The notes: a model not told the origin generated them from the letters alone. Positions 28,084 to 36,953 are shown, counted from the first letter of the stretch. The stretch: DNA of 40,863 nucleotides from Anaerocolumna sp. (GCA_029239975.1 JARBTX010000032.1:1-40863); one strand, 5' to 3'. Translations and numbers: made by a program.

Positions 28084-30111
28084 ATGGAAAAGAAGAAGGA
28101 TAGTAAGGAAAAAAACAAAACGGGCATTTTTAATACCAAAACAAAATTAATTGTTAGTGTTTTGCCAGTCATTATGGTGTCAATCATTTTATTGTTAACA
28201 ATCACGTTTCAAGCATCAAAAAAGATCATATTAAATTATGGTGATCAAGTAATAAAATCGATATCCAATGCCAATGCAAATCAGATTGAGACTTGGTCTC
28301 AGGAAATTATTTCTTCTCTCAATGAAATTAAAAATACGTTAGATACAGTTGATTTCACTAGTGAAGAACAGTTAGAATATCTTGCTTCAACTATGAACAA
28401 AAATGATAGCTATCCATTAGGAGTTTATATTGGAACTAGTGATCAACAATTAATAAACGCTTTTGATTTTGTACCGCCAGCAGACTTTATTGTAACTGAC
28501 AGAGATTGGTTTAAGGAAGGTATGAATAACGAATCTTTTGCATTTGGAGCAACGTATGTAGATGCTAATACAGGAGAATTTATATTTAGTGCATCAACAA
28601 AGTTACAATCCAATGATTCCATTACAAGAGTGGCAGCAGTAGATCTCTATCTAAAAGATATTTCTAAAATGGTTGCTGAAATGAAATTATTTAAAAATGG
28701 AACTGTATTTTTAATTGATAAAAATACGAATACCATTATTGCACACAAAGACGAGAAATTAATAGCATTAAAGCTTGATGAAAATAGTGATAATCCTATC
28801 TTAGCTGGTATTTTAAAACAACTAACGGCGGATAATAAGGATATTTTTAAGATTAAAGATAAGAATGAAAGTTATATGGCATTTTTAGAAAATATCGATA
28901 ATACCAATTGGGTGTTAGCATCCTATGCTCCTACGTCAGAAGTATTAGAATCCTTAAATAAATTACAATTATTAGTGAATATGATTGCCATTGCTTCTAT
29001 CCTATTCTTAGTATTACTGATTGAAAGGTCCATTCATATTATTATAAAACCAATAAAAAAATTAAACCATGCTATTGAACAGATAACAGAAGGTGATTTT
29101 TCAGTAAATGTTGCTGCAAAAGGTAGTGACGAAATTGCTATTATTAGCAGAAATATGCAAAAGTTTATTGAAACGATGCGTGGATTAATAACTACCGTTG
29201 GAACTATGTCATCCAAGTTAAGTGAACAAGCAGAAAATAGTAGTAATGTTGCAGAGAATTTACGTGATTCTGCCAATGTACAATATTCTTCCATGGAAGA
29301 ATTAAATACTACAGTAGATGAACTTGCTAGATCGGTAAGTGAAGTTGCTGAAAATGCAACAACATTAGCTTTAATTGTAAATGAAACCAGTCAAACTGGA
29401 AAAGATGCAAGTAAGAAAATGAACGAAACCGTAACGGTATCAGAACAAGGTCGTAAAGATATGCTTGAAATTAATCAAGCTATGAAACAAGTTGAAACTT
29501 CAGTGAACTCCTTAGAGAGTGTTGTTGAAGAAGTTGGTGAATCAACTGTAAAGATTAATGAAATTATTAATTTAATCGGTGAAATCGCATCTGAAACGAA
29601 TTTATTATCCTTAAATGCAGCAATTGAAGCTGCAAGAGCTGGGGATGCTGGGAGAGGATTTGCAGTTGTTGCAGATGAGATACGAAAATTAGCTGAAACT
29701 AGTGCAGGAGCTGTTAATAACATATCTGAATTAATTAATAATATAAGTGGACTAGTTGGGGCTACAGTAATAAAAACAAAGGAAAGTGTTGACAGTATTA
29801 ATTCAAGTACTAAATTAATAGGTACAGCAAGTAATACCTTTGATACAATCTACTCCACTGTAAAAGATACCAATAGTCTAGTAAATGATATGATTGAAAA
29901 GATACAAAAAGTCGATCATGTCGCAACAAATGTAGCTGCGATTACAGAAGAACAATCAGCAGGAGCAGAAGAAATATTAGCAACTTCAGAAGGCCTTCTT
30001 GAACATGCAAAACAAGTTAGTACGAATAGTGATGTTGTAGGTAAGGATGCACTAGAATTAGCATTAACTGCCGAAAACCTAGATAAACAAATGGATTTCT
30101 TTAAATTATAA
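28084..30111 (+). CDS. Methyl-accepting chemotaxis protein with dCache-type sensor
   Basis: Encodes 675 residues. A lysine-rich N-terminus precedes membrane helix 1 (about 23-45). An extracellular double-Cache-like sensor follows (about 46-300; [22 protein letters not shown] and [10 protein letters not shown] are characteristic). Then come helix 2 (about 305-325), a HAMP domain (to about 380) and a long coiled-coil signalling domain. The hairpin tip is intact ([35 protein letters not shown] written in parts: [27 protein letters not shown]). It should report an extracellular small molecule to CheA/CheW. ATG at 28084 is preferred over an upstream TTG because GGAAGG/AAGG lies just before it. The strong hairpin after the stop makes it monocistronic. 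The ligand is unknown. Confidence 0.92.
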   Translation: MEKKKDSKEKNKTGIFNTKTKLIVSVLPVIMVSIILLLTITFQASKKIILNYGDQVIKSISNANANQIETWSQEIISSLNEIKNTLDTVDFTSEEQLEYLASTMNKNDSYPLGVYIGTSDQQLINAFDFVPPADFIVTDRDWFKEGMNNESFAFGATYVDANTGEFIFSASTKLQSNDSITRVAAVDLYLKDISKMVAEMKLFKNGTVFLIDKNTNTIIAHKDEKLIALKLDENSDNPILAGILKQLTADNKDIFKIKDKNESYMAFLENIDNTNWVLASYAPTSEVLESLNKLQLLVNMIAIASILFLVLLIERSIHIIIKPIKKLNHAIEQITEGDFSVNVAAKGSDEIAIISRNMQKFIETMRGLITTVGTMSSKLSEQAENSSNVAENLRDSANVQYSSMEELNTTVDELARSVSEVAENATTLALIVNETSQTGKDASKKMNETVTVSEQGRKDMLEINQAMKQVETSVNSLESVVEEVGESTVKINEIINLIGEIASETNLLSLNAAIEAARAGDAGRGFAVVADEIRKLAETSAGAVNNISELINNISGLVGATVIKTKESVDSINSSTKLIGTASNTFDTIYSTVKDTNSLVNDMIEKIQKVDHVATNVAAITEEQSAGAEEILATSEGLLEHAKQVSTNSDVVGKDALELALTAENLDKQMDFFKL

Positions 30112-30125
30112 TATATGTTAAGAAA

Positions 30126-30170
30126 GAACCATTTCTGTTAGATTTCATATAACAGAAGTGGTTCCTTTTT
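30126..30170 (+). terminator. Terminator of the chemotaxis receptor gene
   Basis: A 15-bp stem (30126-30140 with 30150-30164, one T-G pair) is followed by C and five T. Confidence 0.9.
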
Positions 30171-30191
30171 CTAGAAAGAATTAAAAAGTGC

Positions 30192-30220
30192 TTGACAAAA
30201 ATACTGTTCGTAAATATAAT
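30192..30220 (+). promoter_or_regulatory. Consensus sigma-A promoter of the tRNA pair
   Basis: TTGACA at 30192-30197, 17 bases, TATAAT at 30215-30220: a full consensus match, as expected for a stable-RNA promoter. It lies 32 bases before tRNA-Val. Confidence 0.92.
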
Positions 30221-30252
30221 AATAAAGTACCTGTTGAAAAGCAGTGCAAGAT

Positions 30253-30325
30253 GGGATCTTAGCTCAGCTGGGAGAGCATCTGCCTTACAAGCAGAGGGTC
30301 ATAGGTTCGAGCCCTATAGGTCCCA
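30253..30325 (+). tRNA. tRNA-Val (anticodon TAC)
   Basis: Seventy-three bases fold as a cloverleaf. The acceptor stem GGGATCT pairs with AGGTCCC (one T-G), the anticodon stem TCTGC with GCAGA, and the seven-base loop CTTACAA gives anticodon TAC at 30286-30288. The TTCGAGC T-loop is present and the discriminator is A. CCA is not encoded. Confidence 0.96.
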
Positions 30326-30383
30326 TTAACAGAATATGATTTGAATAATATTATTGTATTCTGCTAATAGTATAATTGAATAT

Positions 30384-30457
30384 GGCGAAGTAGCTCAGTT
30401 GGCTAGAGCACGCGGTTCATACCCGCGGTGTCGGCGGTTCAAATCCGTCCTTCGCTA
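30384..30457 (+). tRNA. tRNA-Met (anticodon CAT)
   Basis: Seventy-four bases. The acceptor stem GGCGAAG pairs with CTTCGCT (G-T at the first pair), and the anticodon stem CGCGG with CCGCG around TTCATAC, giving CAT. The paired first base and the lack of the three-GC initiator stem point to an elongator tRNA; a tRNA-Ile2 (lysidine-modified) cannot be fully excluded. CCA is not encoded. Confidence 0.93.
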
Positions 30458-30459
30458 TT

Positions 30460-30490
30460 AAAAAAGATTGTCTTTTGACAATCTTTTTTT
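30460..30490 (+). terminator. Terminator of the tRNA-Val/tRNA-Met transcript
   Basis: A 13-bp perfect stem (30460-30472 with 30477-30489), TTTT loop, ending in a T-run. The A-rich left arm would let it work on the minus strand too. Confidence 0.93.
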
Positions 30491-30638
30491 CTGTATTGTC
30501 TTTTAAGAAAAAATTATCAGTTAAGTAACTAGATAATATATAATAATAAGTATATAATGAACTTAACTCGCTATGAGTTTATAAATAAATTTAACAATGT
30601 ATAATAAAGATTATATCATTGAATAGAAAGGTATAACT

Positions 30639-31202
30639 ATGAGAATTGGATCAGGGTATGATGTGCATCGCCTTGTTGAAGGCAGAGCATTAATTATAGG
30701 TGGAGTGAACATTCCATATGAATTAGGGTTATTAGGACATTCTGATGCAGACGTTTTATTACATGCAGTCATGGATGCTTTATTAGGAGCAGCAGCACTT
30801 GGAGATATTGGAACACATTTTCCAGATAATGATGATACTTATAAAGGTATCTCAAGTCTTGAACTGCTTAAGAAAGTAAAAGTTCTATTAGAAGAAAAAC
30901 TTTATTTTATTGAGAATATAGATGCAACAATTATAGCGCAAAAACCAAAAATGGCTCCATATATAAAGGAGATGAGAGTAAATATAGCAACAACACTAGG
31001 GATACATGTGGATCAAGTAAATATAAAAGCAACAACAGAGGAAGGTTTAGGTTTTACCGGAGAAGGACTTGGAATTTCAGCAAATGCAATATGTTTATTA
31101 GCTACTATAGATAATTATAATTATGATGATAGAGTATCAACTGCGGGTGGTGAAAAAGGCTGTAGTAGTTGTAGTGGTTGTTCTGGTTGTCCAAAATACT
31201 AG
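30639..31202 (+). CDS. ispF: 2-C-methyl-D-erythritol 2,4-cyclodiphosphate synthase with Cys-rich tail
   Basis: Encodes 187 residues. It makes the cyclic diphosphate intermediate of the non-mevalonate isoprenoid pathway. Zinc ligands Asp8, His10 and His42 are at the standard positions ([19 protein letters not shown]). The conserved [21 protein letters not shown] near 128-148 ends the usual fold at about residue 157. About 28 further residues follow, ending in [10 protein letters not shown], four cysteines spaced by two residues, which normal IspF (about 155-160 residues) lacks. The frame is clean through the tail, so it is not an obvious sequencing slip. GAAAGG precedes the ATG. It stands alone, without other isoprenoid genes nearby. 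Confidence 0.94.
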   Translation: MRIGSGYDVHRLVEGRALIIGGVNIPYELGLLGHSDADVLLHAVMDALLGAAALGDIGTHFPDNDDTYKGISSLELLKKVKVLLEEKLYFIENIDATIIAQKPKMAPYIKEMRVNIATTLGIHVDQVNIKATTEEGLGFTGEGLGISANAICLLATIDNYNYDDRVSTAGGEKGCSSCSGCSGCPKY

Positions 31203-31309
31203 GAGTAAAAGTGGTAAGTTAAGTTTTATAAAGCAGATAGATTTTAATTTACTTTGTAAAATGTATTCTGACACCCAGATTCTTAGGTTCTGGTAACGTG
31301 GAGGTTAAT

Positions 31310-32494
31310 ATGGAATATCAGTTATATCATACATTAGATGAAATACAAATAATAGGTAAAGACTTGGATTCTATAAAGGAGGATGTTTATTCCTTGTGGC
31401 AGATGTGCTTTGGAGATACAAAGGAATATACTGACTTTTATTTTAGATGGAAAGTAGTGGATAATCAGATTTTATCTATGTACAAGGAAAATGTTATAAG
31501 TTCAATGTTACATCTAAATCCTTATGAGCTTATGGTACAAGGAAAAAATATAGTAACAAATTATATTGTTGGTGTGGCAACTAGGGAAGATGACCGTAGA
31601 AAAGGTCTAATGAAAACTCTTCTTGAAACGGCTATAAACCAAATGTATAAACAAAATATGCCATTCACTTACTTAATGCCAGCAAAGGAATCTATCTATC
31701 TTCCTTTTGGCTTTCGTATTGTATATAATCAAGAGAAATGGAATCAAAACATTAGAGAAATAATTGGAAAATCTGAAGATAATTCTGAAACTAAAAACTA
31801 TGAAGATAAGATTTCTATTATTCTATTAGGGAATGAAGATACGGAAAGAATAGATGAATTGGTTTCTTTTAGTAATAAAATATTGTCAGAAAACTACGAT
31901 GTTTTCGTGAAACGTAATGCTCAATATTACAAACGGTTAATCCATGAAATGATGAGTACTAGCGGTGAAGTAGAACTTATCTATAAAGGTAATGAATTAA
32001 TTGGATATGTTTCTTATATGGCAGAAAGTAGTATATATATCACTGAATGTTTGTATGCTCCCAAAGATGAAGAAATCGTAATGAAAATTATAGCATCTTA
32101 TGGACTTACTGTTAATCAAGTAGAAAGATCAAAAGAGATTAAAGCATCTTTGAATTCTCCAGCCATTATGGCAAGAATTATACATTGGGATTCATTTATT
32201 CAAAATGTAACAGCCAAAGATAATATATCCCTTGTTGTTAAAGTAATAGATCCAATCATTGAAGAGAACAATGGGGTATATACCTTGAATTTTTCGAATA
32301 ATGGATGTGTTACAATGAAAACAGATCAAACACCAGAAATTTCTGCAGATATTTCTGATTTAACAAAATTATTTTTCGGTAAACTTGATTCAAGTGATTT
32401 CGATGTGATATGCCTTGGGGATAAGGAATATATGAATGAAAAGATTAAAAAAATTAACATGTACCATAATGTATTTATTAATGATGTAGTTTAA
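31310..32494 (+). CDS. Eis-like GNAT N-acetyltransferase (second copy)
   Basis: Encodes 394 residues. The acetyl-CoA loop is DDRRKGLMKTLLE after the strand YIVGVATRE, then a PFTYLMPAKESIYLPFGF segment matching the first copy's YGNFGY region. A C-terminal SCP2-like domain runs to the end. The architecture matches the minus-strand gene at 14934-16199, but the proteins are clearly divergent. ATG at 31310 has GTGGAGGT just upstream; a GTG four codons earlier is part of that site. The substrate is unknown; Eis-type enzymes acetylate amines. It lies between ispF and the cysE leader and seems to be its own unit. Confidence 0.85.
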   Translation: MEYQLYHTLDEIQIIGKDLDSIKEDVYSLWQMCFGDTKEYTDFYFRWKVVDNQILSMYKENVISSMLHLNPYELMVQGKNIVTNYIVGVATREDDRRKGLMKTLLETAINQMYKQNMPFTYLMPAKESIYLPFGFRIVYNQEKWNQNIREIIGKSEDNSETKNYEDKISIILLGNEDTERIDELVSFSNKILSENYDVFVKRNAQYYKRLIHEMMSTSGEVELIYKGNELIGYVSYMAESSIYITECLYAPKDEEIVMKIIASYGLTVNQVERSKEIKASLNSPAIMARIIHWDSFIQNVTAKDNISLVVKVIDPIIEENNGVYTLNFSNNGCVTMKTDQTPEISADISDLTKLFFGKLDSSDFDVICLGDKEYMNEKIKKINMYHNVFINDVV

Positions 32495-32548
32495 AAAGAT
32501 ACAAATTACAAAGAAGCTGGTTTAGTTTATATAATGATTATCGTGAAG

Positions 32549-32587
32549 CACAAAAAATCGCCTTATACGAATAGACGATTTTTTGTG
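32549..32587. terminator. Terminator after the second acetyltransferase
   Basis: A 12-bp perfect stem (32549-32560 with 32576-32587) whose 3' arm contains six T; the A-rich left arm makes it look bidirectional. The 220 bases between it and the next promoter hold no recognisable gene. Confidence 0.75.
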
Positions 32588-32811
32588 ATCTCTAATTATG
32601 ATACTTTTTTATGATAGTTACAGCAAGAGTTGATAGATTTTTTAATTGCATTGATTGTGTAATAAGTTAAATCTGTATTCATTATGTACATCTTCTTTTA
32701 TAATAATGGCAGCTTTGGCTAGTGTAAAGAAGTTTTGTTTGTATAAATATTCGATTTTATAGTAAAAAATTTAAAGATAATTTAAAAAATAAAATAGAAT
32801 ATCTATTCATG

Positions 32812-32840
32812 TTGACAAAAAGAAAAATAATGAATAGAAT
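32812..32840 (+). promoter_or_regulatory. Sigma-A promoter of the cysE T-box transcript
   Basis: TTGACA at 32812-32817, 17 bases, TAGAAT at 32835-32840. A TATAAT nine bases further (32844-32849) is too far from this -35 box. Confidence 0.75.
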
Positions 32841-32847
32841 ATGTATA

Positions 32848-33111
32848 ATACATAATTGATAAAAAGCGAAGAACAGAAAAGTAGTTTATGTAATGGCATC
32901 AGAGATAGAATGTCACCGGCTGAAAGCATTCTTTACCTAAATATAAACGAAGTGCATCTGGGAGCTGACTAAGTGAGACTTTATAAGTTTAGCTTAAGTC
33001 CGGTACAGCCGTTACCTGTTAAAAGATTGTAATGATTTATATTTAATTCGTTACAAATTAGAGTGGAACCGCGGATTACTTCGTCTCTTATTTTGAGACG
33101 AAGTTTTTTTT
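32848..33111 (+). promoter_or_regulatory. Cysteine T-box riboswitch leader of cysE-cysS
   Basis: The T-box AGAGTGGAACCGCGG at 33060-33074 has UGGA in the bulge, which would pair with U73; tRNA-Cys has U as discriminator. The specifier UGC (cysteine) is at 32953-32955 in GAAGTGCATC. Stem I begins near 32870 with the AGAACAGAAAAGTAG element. Uncharged tRNA-Cys should allow read-through into serine acetyltransferase and cysteinyl-tRNA synthetase, linking cysteine synthesis and charging. Confidence 0.92.
33078..33111 (+). terminator. T-box-controlled intrinsic terminator before cysE
   Basis: ACTTCGTCTC at 33078-33087 pairs with GAGACGAAGT at 33095-33104, followed by T to 33111. Confidence 0.92.
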
Positions 33112-33130
33112 GTGATGGAGGTAAGTAAAC

Positions 33131-33832
33131 ATGGGAATAATCGGATATATTAAAGATGAGATGCAGATTATAAAAGAACGAGACCCAGCTATAAAAACAC
33201 CATTCGAAGTGTTTTTATACCCAAGTTTTAAAGCCATTATAAGATATCGTATTGCACATAAGCTATATCAAAAGAAACACTATTTGTTAGCCAGATGGTA
33301 TTCGCAAAGAACTGTACGTAAAACAGGTATCGAAATACATCCAGGTGCAACCATAGGAAAAGGTTTATTTATTGATCATGGTCATGGAGTTGTTATTGGA
33401 GAGACTGCAATCGTTGGCGACAATGTTACCTTATATCAAGGTGTAACACTAGGTGGAACTGGTAAAGAAACTGGTAAACGACATCCAACCATTGGTAATA
33501 ATGTTATGATAAGTGCTGGTGCTAAAATACTTGGATCCTTTAGTGTTGGAGAGAATTCAAAAATCGGAGCTGGTTCAGTGGTTCTTTCAGAGATTCCACC
33601 TAATTCCACTGTAGTTGGTGTTCCAGGTCGTGTAGTAAAAAGAGATAACGTTAAGATACCACGAGAAGATATGGATCAAGTACATTTACCAGATCCTGTA
33701 TACAATGATTTAATTCGTTTGCAACAAGAAAATGTTCGTTTAACACAAGAATTAAAGCAGGTCTGTGAAAGGTTACAAAAGATTGAAGAAAAGAAACTAA
33801 ACAATGACAATAATAATGAAATTAATAAATGA
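33131..33832 (+). CDS. cysE: Serine O-acetyltransferase
   Basis: Encodes 233 residues and transfers acetyl from acetyl-CoA to L-serine, the first step of cysteine synthesis. The N-terminal helical part (1-65) precedes a left-handed beta-helix with hexapeptide repeats (GATIGKGLFIDHGHGVVIGETAIVG region; the active-site Asp82/His83 lie in FIDHGHG). GGTGKETGKRHPTIG forms the acetyl-CoA site. The last 45 residues form a charged coiled coil (LIRLQQENVRLTQELKQ) and an Asn-rich tail not needed in the core family. ATGGAGG lies upstream. It is controlled by the cysteine T-box and followed by cysS, as in Bacillus. Confidence 0.95.
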   Translation: MGIIGYIKDEMQIIKERDPAIKTPFEVFLYPSFKAIIRYRIAHKLYQKKHYLLARWYSQRTVRKTGIEIHPGATIGKGLFIDHGHGVVIGETAIVGDNVTLYQGVTLGGTGKETGKRHPTIGNNVMISAGAKILGSFSVGENSKIGAGSVVLSEIPPNSTVVGVPGRVVKRDNVKIPREDMDQVHLPDPVYNDLIRLQQENVRLTQELKQVCERLQKIEEKKLNNDNNNEINK

Positions 33833-33923
33833 AATTATTATTGAGATTTATATAAAACCAATAAATGAGATTATTATTAAGATTAATAAATGAGACTAAT
33901 AAACGAGACTAATAAATGAATTG
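33824..33923 (+). repeat. Degenerate tandem repeat after cysE
   Basis: Two copies of about 25 bp (33824-33848 and 33860-33884) start with AATAAATGA and are followed by three 13-bp copies of AATAAATGAGACT or close variants (33885-33897, 33898-33910, 33911-33923). The first copy covers the last codons and the stop of cysE, so expansion of the array probably set the present C-terminus. Confidence 0.75.
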
Positions 33924-34017
33924 ATATATTTGTTAGAAATAAGTAACGACAAAGTTTGTGTATGTGTTGCGCCACAAACTAGTGATTGATAATGGCAGCA
34001 CAGAAATGAGGAAAAAA

Positions 34018-35415
34018 ATGAAAATCTATAATACACTTTCTAAGAAAAAAGAAGAATTTATACCATTAGAAGAGGGAAAAGTACGCATGTATGTATGCGG
34101 ACCTACTGTTTATAACTATATCCATATAGGTAATGCAAGACCAGTTATCGTTTTTGATATGGTAAGGAGATATTTTGAATACAAAGGATACGAAGTTAAT
34201 TTTGTATCTAATTTTACTGATGTGGATGATAAAATTATCAAAAAAGCAAATGATGAGGGTGTAACAGCGACTGAAATATCAGAGCGATATATTGAAGAAT
34301 TTCGTAAAGATCTGGAAGGACTCAATGTTAAGCCAGCAACAACAAATCCTAAGGCTACTGAAGAAATAGATGGTATGATTGATATGATTACAACATTAAT
34401 TGATAAAGGTCATGCTTATGCCAAAAATGGTCATGTGTATTTTAGAACCAGAAGCTTTAAAGAATATGGAAAATTATCAAAGAAAAATATTGACGATTTA
34501 GAAGCAGGTACAAGAATAGCAATTAATGAAGAAAAAGAAGATCCAATGGACTTTGTATTGTGGAAACCAAAAAAAGAAGGTGAACCATATTGGACTTCGC
34601 CATGGAGTGATGGACGACCAGGCTGGCATATTGAATGTTCTGTAATGAGCAAACGTTATTTAGGAGAACAAATTGATATTCATGCAGGTGGGGAAGATCT
34701 AGTATTTCCACATCATGAAAATGAGATTGCACAAAGTGAAGCTTGTAATGATAAGGAATTTGCAAGATATTGGATGCATAATGCATTCGTTAATATTGAT
34801 AATAAGAAAATGTCTAAATCAGAAGGTAATTTCTTTACAGTAAGAGAAATTAGTGAAAAATATTCGTTAGAAGTATTACGTTTCTTTATGTTAAGTGCTC
34901 ACTATAGAAGTCAAATTAATTTTAGTAGAGATTTAATGGAAGCTTCTAAGAATGGTTTAGATCGTATTCAAACAGCAACCTATAACTTAAATCATCTTTT
35001 AGAAGCTGCATCAGATAAGGAAATGGCTGCGGAAGAGATTAATATTGTTAATGAAATTAATGAATTAAACGAAAAGTTTGACAATGCAATGGATGATGAT
35101 TTTAATACTGCAGATGCTATTACAGCCATATTTGAAATAGTAAAGGTTGCAAACTCCAAAGTATCTTCTGATAATTCAAAGGAATTAATAACTAAAGTAT
35201 TAGGTCGTATTATATTATTAAGTGACATTCTAGGAATCAAAGCAGTGAAAAAAGAAGAATTATTAGATGAAGAAATTGATAAATTAATTCAAGATAGACA
35301 AGATGCAAGAAAAAACAAAGATTTTGCTAAAGCAGATGAAATAAGAAATCTTTTGATAGAAAAAGGTATAATCTTAGAAGATACGAGAGAAGGAGTAAGA
35401 TGGAAAAGAGCATAG
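34018..35415 (+). CDS. cysS: Cysteinyl-tRNA synthetase
   Basis: Encodes 465 residues and charges tRNA-Cys. HIGN is at 36-39 and KMSKS at 264-268. The zinc that discriminates cysteine is held by Cys27 (YVCGPTVY), Cys207 (HIECSVMS), His232 and Glu236 (HHENE), the same set as in E. coli with a shift of one to two. The helical anticodon-binding C-terminus ends in the GVRWKRA-like motif. ATG at 34018 is chosen (GAGG seven bases upstream, family-typical MKIYNTL start); upstream in-frame starts add unrelated residues. The stop overlaps the mrnC start by 16 bases. Confidence 0.95.
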   Translation: MKIYNTLSKKKEEFIPLEEGKVRMYVCGPTVYNYIHIGNARPVIVFDMVRRYFEYKGYEVNFVSNFTDVDDKIIKKANDEGVTATEISERYIEEFRKDLEGLNVKPATTNPKATEEIDGMIDMITTLIDKGHAYAKNGHVYFRTRSFKEYGKLSKKNIDDLEAGTRIAINEEKEDPMDFVLWKPKKEGEPYWTSPWSDGRPGWHIECSVMSKRYLGEQIDIHAGGEDLVFPHHENEIAQSEACNDKEFARYWMHNAFVNIDNKKMSKSEGNFFTVREISEKYSLEVLRFFMLSAHYRSQINFSRDLMEASKNGLDRIQTATYNLNHLLEAASDKEMAAEEINIVNEINELNEKFDNAMDDDFNTADAITAIFEIVKVANSKVSSDNSKELITKVLGRIILLSDILGIKAVKKEELLDEEIDKLIQDRQDARKNKDFAKADEIRNLLIEKGIILEDTREGVRWKRA

Positions 35416-35849
35416 ACAATCTTGGCCCTGAAAAAATTGAACTAATCAAGTATCTTAAGAAGGAAATGAATCTACCTGATACGGATATTAAGTCATATTC
35501 CCCATTAACACTTGCATTTATTGGTGATGGAGTATATGATTTAATCATCCGTACCATGATTGTAGAGCGTGGTAACGCTCCTGTTAACAAACTTCATAAA
35601 AGTGTTAGTAACTTAGTGAAAGCTCCTGCCCAAATGGAATTATTTCATAAAATTGAAGAGAAACTAACGGAAGATGAGCTTGCAGTTTATAAAAGAGGAC
35701 GAAATGCAAAATCATTTACATCTGCAAAAAATGCTAGTATGACTGAATATAGAACAGCAACAGGTTTAGAAGCGTTAATTGGATATTTATATTTAGATAA
35801 TCAATTAGATAGAGTAGTTGAATTAATTAAATTAGGGCTAAATATATAA
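35400..35849 (+). CDS. mrnC: Mini-ribonuclease III (23S rRNA maturation)
   Basis: Encodes 149 residues, a stand-alone RNase III-type catalytic domain without a double-strand RNA-binding domain. Mini-III trims the 23S rRNA precursor ends in Firmicutes. The acidic signature LAFIGDGVYDLIIR holds the catalytic aspartate, and GRNAKS plus the late EALIGYLYLDNQLDR element carries the glutamate of the second metal-binding motif. It starts inside the end of cysS with GAAGGAG as ribosome site, so the two are translationally coupled. The cysS-mrnC-rlmB order is conserved in Firmicutes, which strongly supports the call. Confidence 0.94.
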   Translation: MEKSIDNLGPEKIELIKYLKKEMNLPDTDIKSYSPLTLAFIGDGVYDLIIRTMIVERGNAPVNKLHKSVSNLVKAPAQMELFHKIEEKLTEDELAVYKRGRNAKSFTSAKNASMTEYRTATGLEALIGYLYLDNQLDRVVELIKLGLNI

Positions 35850-35932
35850 TAGTAGGAGCAATTATAAATACTTTTATAGAAATAGAAAATAAATAACAAT
35901 ATTTTAATTAGAATACCCGCATGGAGGAAATT

Positions 35933-36673
35933 ATGAGATACGAAGAATTTACAATTGAAGGCCGCAATGCGGTATTAGAAGCCTTCCGTTCAGGCAAAAC
36001 AATAGACAGGCTTTTTGTATTAGATGGATGCCAAGATGGTCCTATTAAGTCTATTACTAGGGAAGCTAGAAAAGGTGATACCATTATCACTTTTGTAAAA
36101 AAAGAAAGACTAGACCAAATTTCTGAGACTGGAAAACATCAAGGTGTTATTGCATATGCAGCTGCATATGAATATGCTGAAGTTGATGATATTTTAAATG
36201 CTGCGAAAGAAAAGGGTGAACCACCTTTTATTATATTATTAGACAGTATAGAAGATCCACATAATCTTGGTGCTATTATTAGAACAGCAAATCAAGCAGG
36301 GGCCCATGGAATCATTATTCCAAAAAGAAGAGCTGTTGGACTTACAGCGACAGTAGCAAAAACGTCAGCTGGAGCAATCAATTATACACCAGTTGCTAAG
36401 GTTACGAACTTAGCTACAACAATGGAAGAATTGAAAGAAAAAGGTCTATGGTTTGTTTGTGCAGATATGGATGGCGAAACCATGTACAAGGTTAATCTAA
36501 AAGGTCCGATTGGTTTGGTAATTGGAAGTGAAGGAGAAGGTGTTGGAAGACTTATAAAGGAAAAATGTGATTATGTTGCTAAAATTCCTATGTTCGGTAA
36601 TATCGATTCCTTAAATGCTTCTGTTGCTATGGGAATCTTATCCTATGAGATTGTAAGACAAAGAATGAATTAG
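35933..36673 (+). CDS. rlmB: 23S rRNA 2'-O-methyltransferase (TrmH family, RlmB-like)
   Basis: Encodes 246 residues. The N-terminal substrate-binding domain (TIEGRNAVLEAFRSG) precedes the SPOUT knot. Motif 1 is PHNLGAIIRTANQAGAHG, motif 2 GLVIGSEGEGV, motif 3 IPMFGNIDSLNASVAMGI, all intact. It is expected to methylate a guanosine ribose in domain V of 23S rRNA using S-adenosylmethionine. ATG at 35933 has GGAGG just upstream; an ATG four codons earlier is part of that region. It is the last gene of the cysE-cysS-mrnC-rlmB unit, 83 bases after mrnC. Confidence 0.92.
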   Translation: MRYEEFTIEGRNAVLEAFRSGKTIDRLFVLDGCQDGPIKSITREARKGDTIITFVKKERLDQISETGKHQGVIAYAAAYEYAEVDDILNAAKEKGEPPFIILLDSIEDPHNLGAIIRTANQAGAHGIIIPKRRAVGLTATVAKTSAGAINYTPVAKVTNLATTMEELKEKGLWFVCADMDGETMYKVNLKGPIGLVIGSEGEGVGRLIKEKCDYVAKIPMFGNIDSLNASVAMGILSYEIVRQRMN

Positions 36674-36769
36674 TTAACTTTTATTTTTATTAATAAATTT
36701 TAAAATTATGAATCAATTTTTACAATATAGTTAAATGCGTATTAAATTAAAAAAAGTATGTTTTAAATT

Positions 36770-36869
36770 ACATCCATCGGTAATACTTCTAATGAGGTGA
36801 AGTGAGTTGCCTTAGCATTTTACTTTACAGATAATTCCAATAACTCGTATTGAGTAGATGGAGGGTTCT
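36770..36869 (+). promoter_or_regulatory. Structured leader that can cover the ribosome site of the small ORF
   Basis: CCATC and AATAC at about 36774-36786 can pair with GTATT and GATGG at about 36848-36862; the GATGG overlaps the ribosome-binding sequence GATGGAGGG. Between them GTGAAGTGAG (36798-36807) can pair with TTTTACTTTAC through several G-T pairs. It matches no riboswitch I recognise. A weak promoter-like pair, TTGCCT at 36807-36812 and GATAAT at 36830-36835 (17-base spacer), lies within it; if used, the hairpin would not be transcribed whole. Confidence 0.4.
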
Positions 36870-36953
36870 ATGGATGTCATACTTGGTAGTATCATGTTGA
36901 TTGCATTTTGGCTTATTAAAAGAATGGAAACTGGTTATAAGGAAATAAAATGA
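36870..36953 (+). CDS. Small single-span membrane protein, 27 residues
   Basis: The ORF starts at ATG with GGAGGG four bases upstream, a strong ribosome site. The peptide is one hydrophobic helix (VILGSIMLIAFWLI) followed by a basic/acidic tail (KRMETGYKEIK), and is closely followed by a strong terminator. The combination of ribosome site, complete membrane span and dedicated terminator makes it a likely real gene. It could be a type I toxin, a membrane-complex subunit or a regulatory peptide; nothing in the sequence decides. It lies between rlmB and the converging EcsC gene. Confidence 0.6.
   Translation: MDVILGSIMLIAFWLIKRMETGYKEIK

Noticed and set aside
29475..29723. Minus-strand ORF inside the chemotaxis receptor signalling domain
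   Set aside because: It lies opposite the most conserved part of the receptor and reflects its codon pattern only.
32531..32610. Short ORF of about 25 codons after the second acetyltransferase
   Set aside because: It overlaps a strong terminator hairpin and has no ribosome site.
32812..32849. TTGACA at 32812 with TATAAT at 32844 as the cysE promoter
   Set aside because: The spacer would be 26 bases; TAGAAT at 32835 gives the proper 17.
33958..34017. Upstream GTG start for cysteinyl-tRNA synthetase
   Set aside because: It adds 20 residues unlike the family and has no ribosome site, while the ATG at 34018 fits both.
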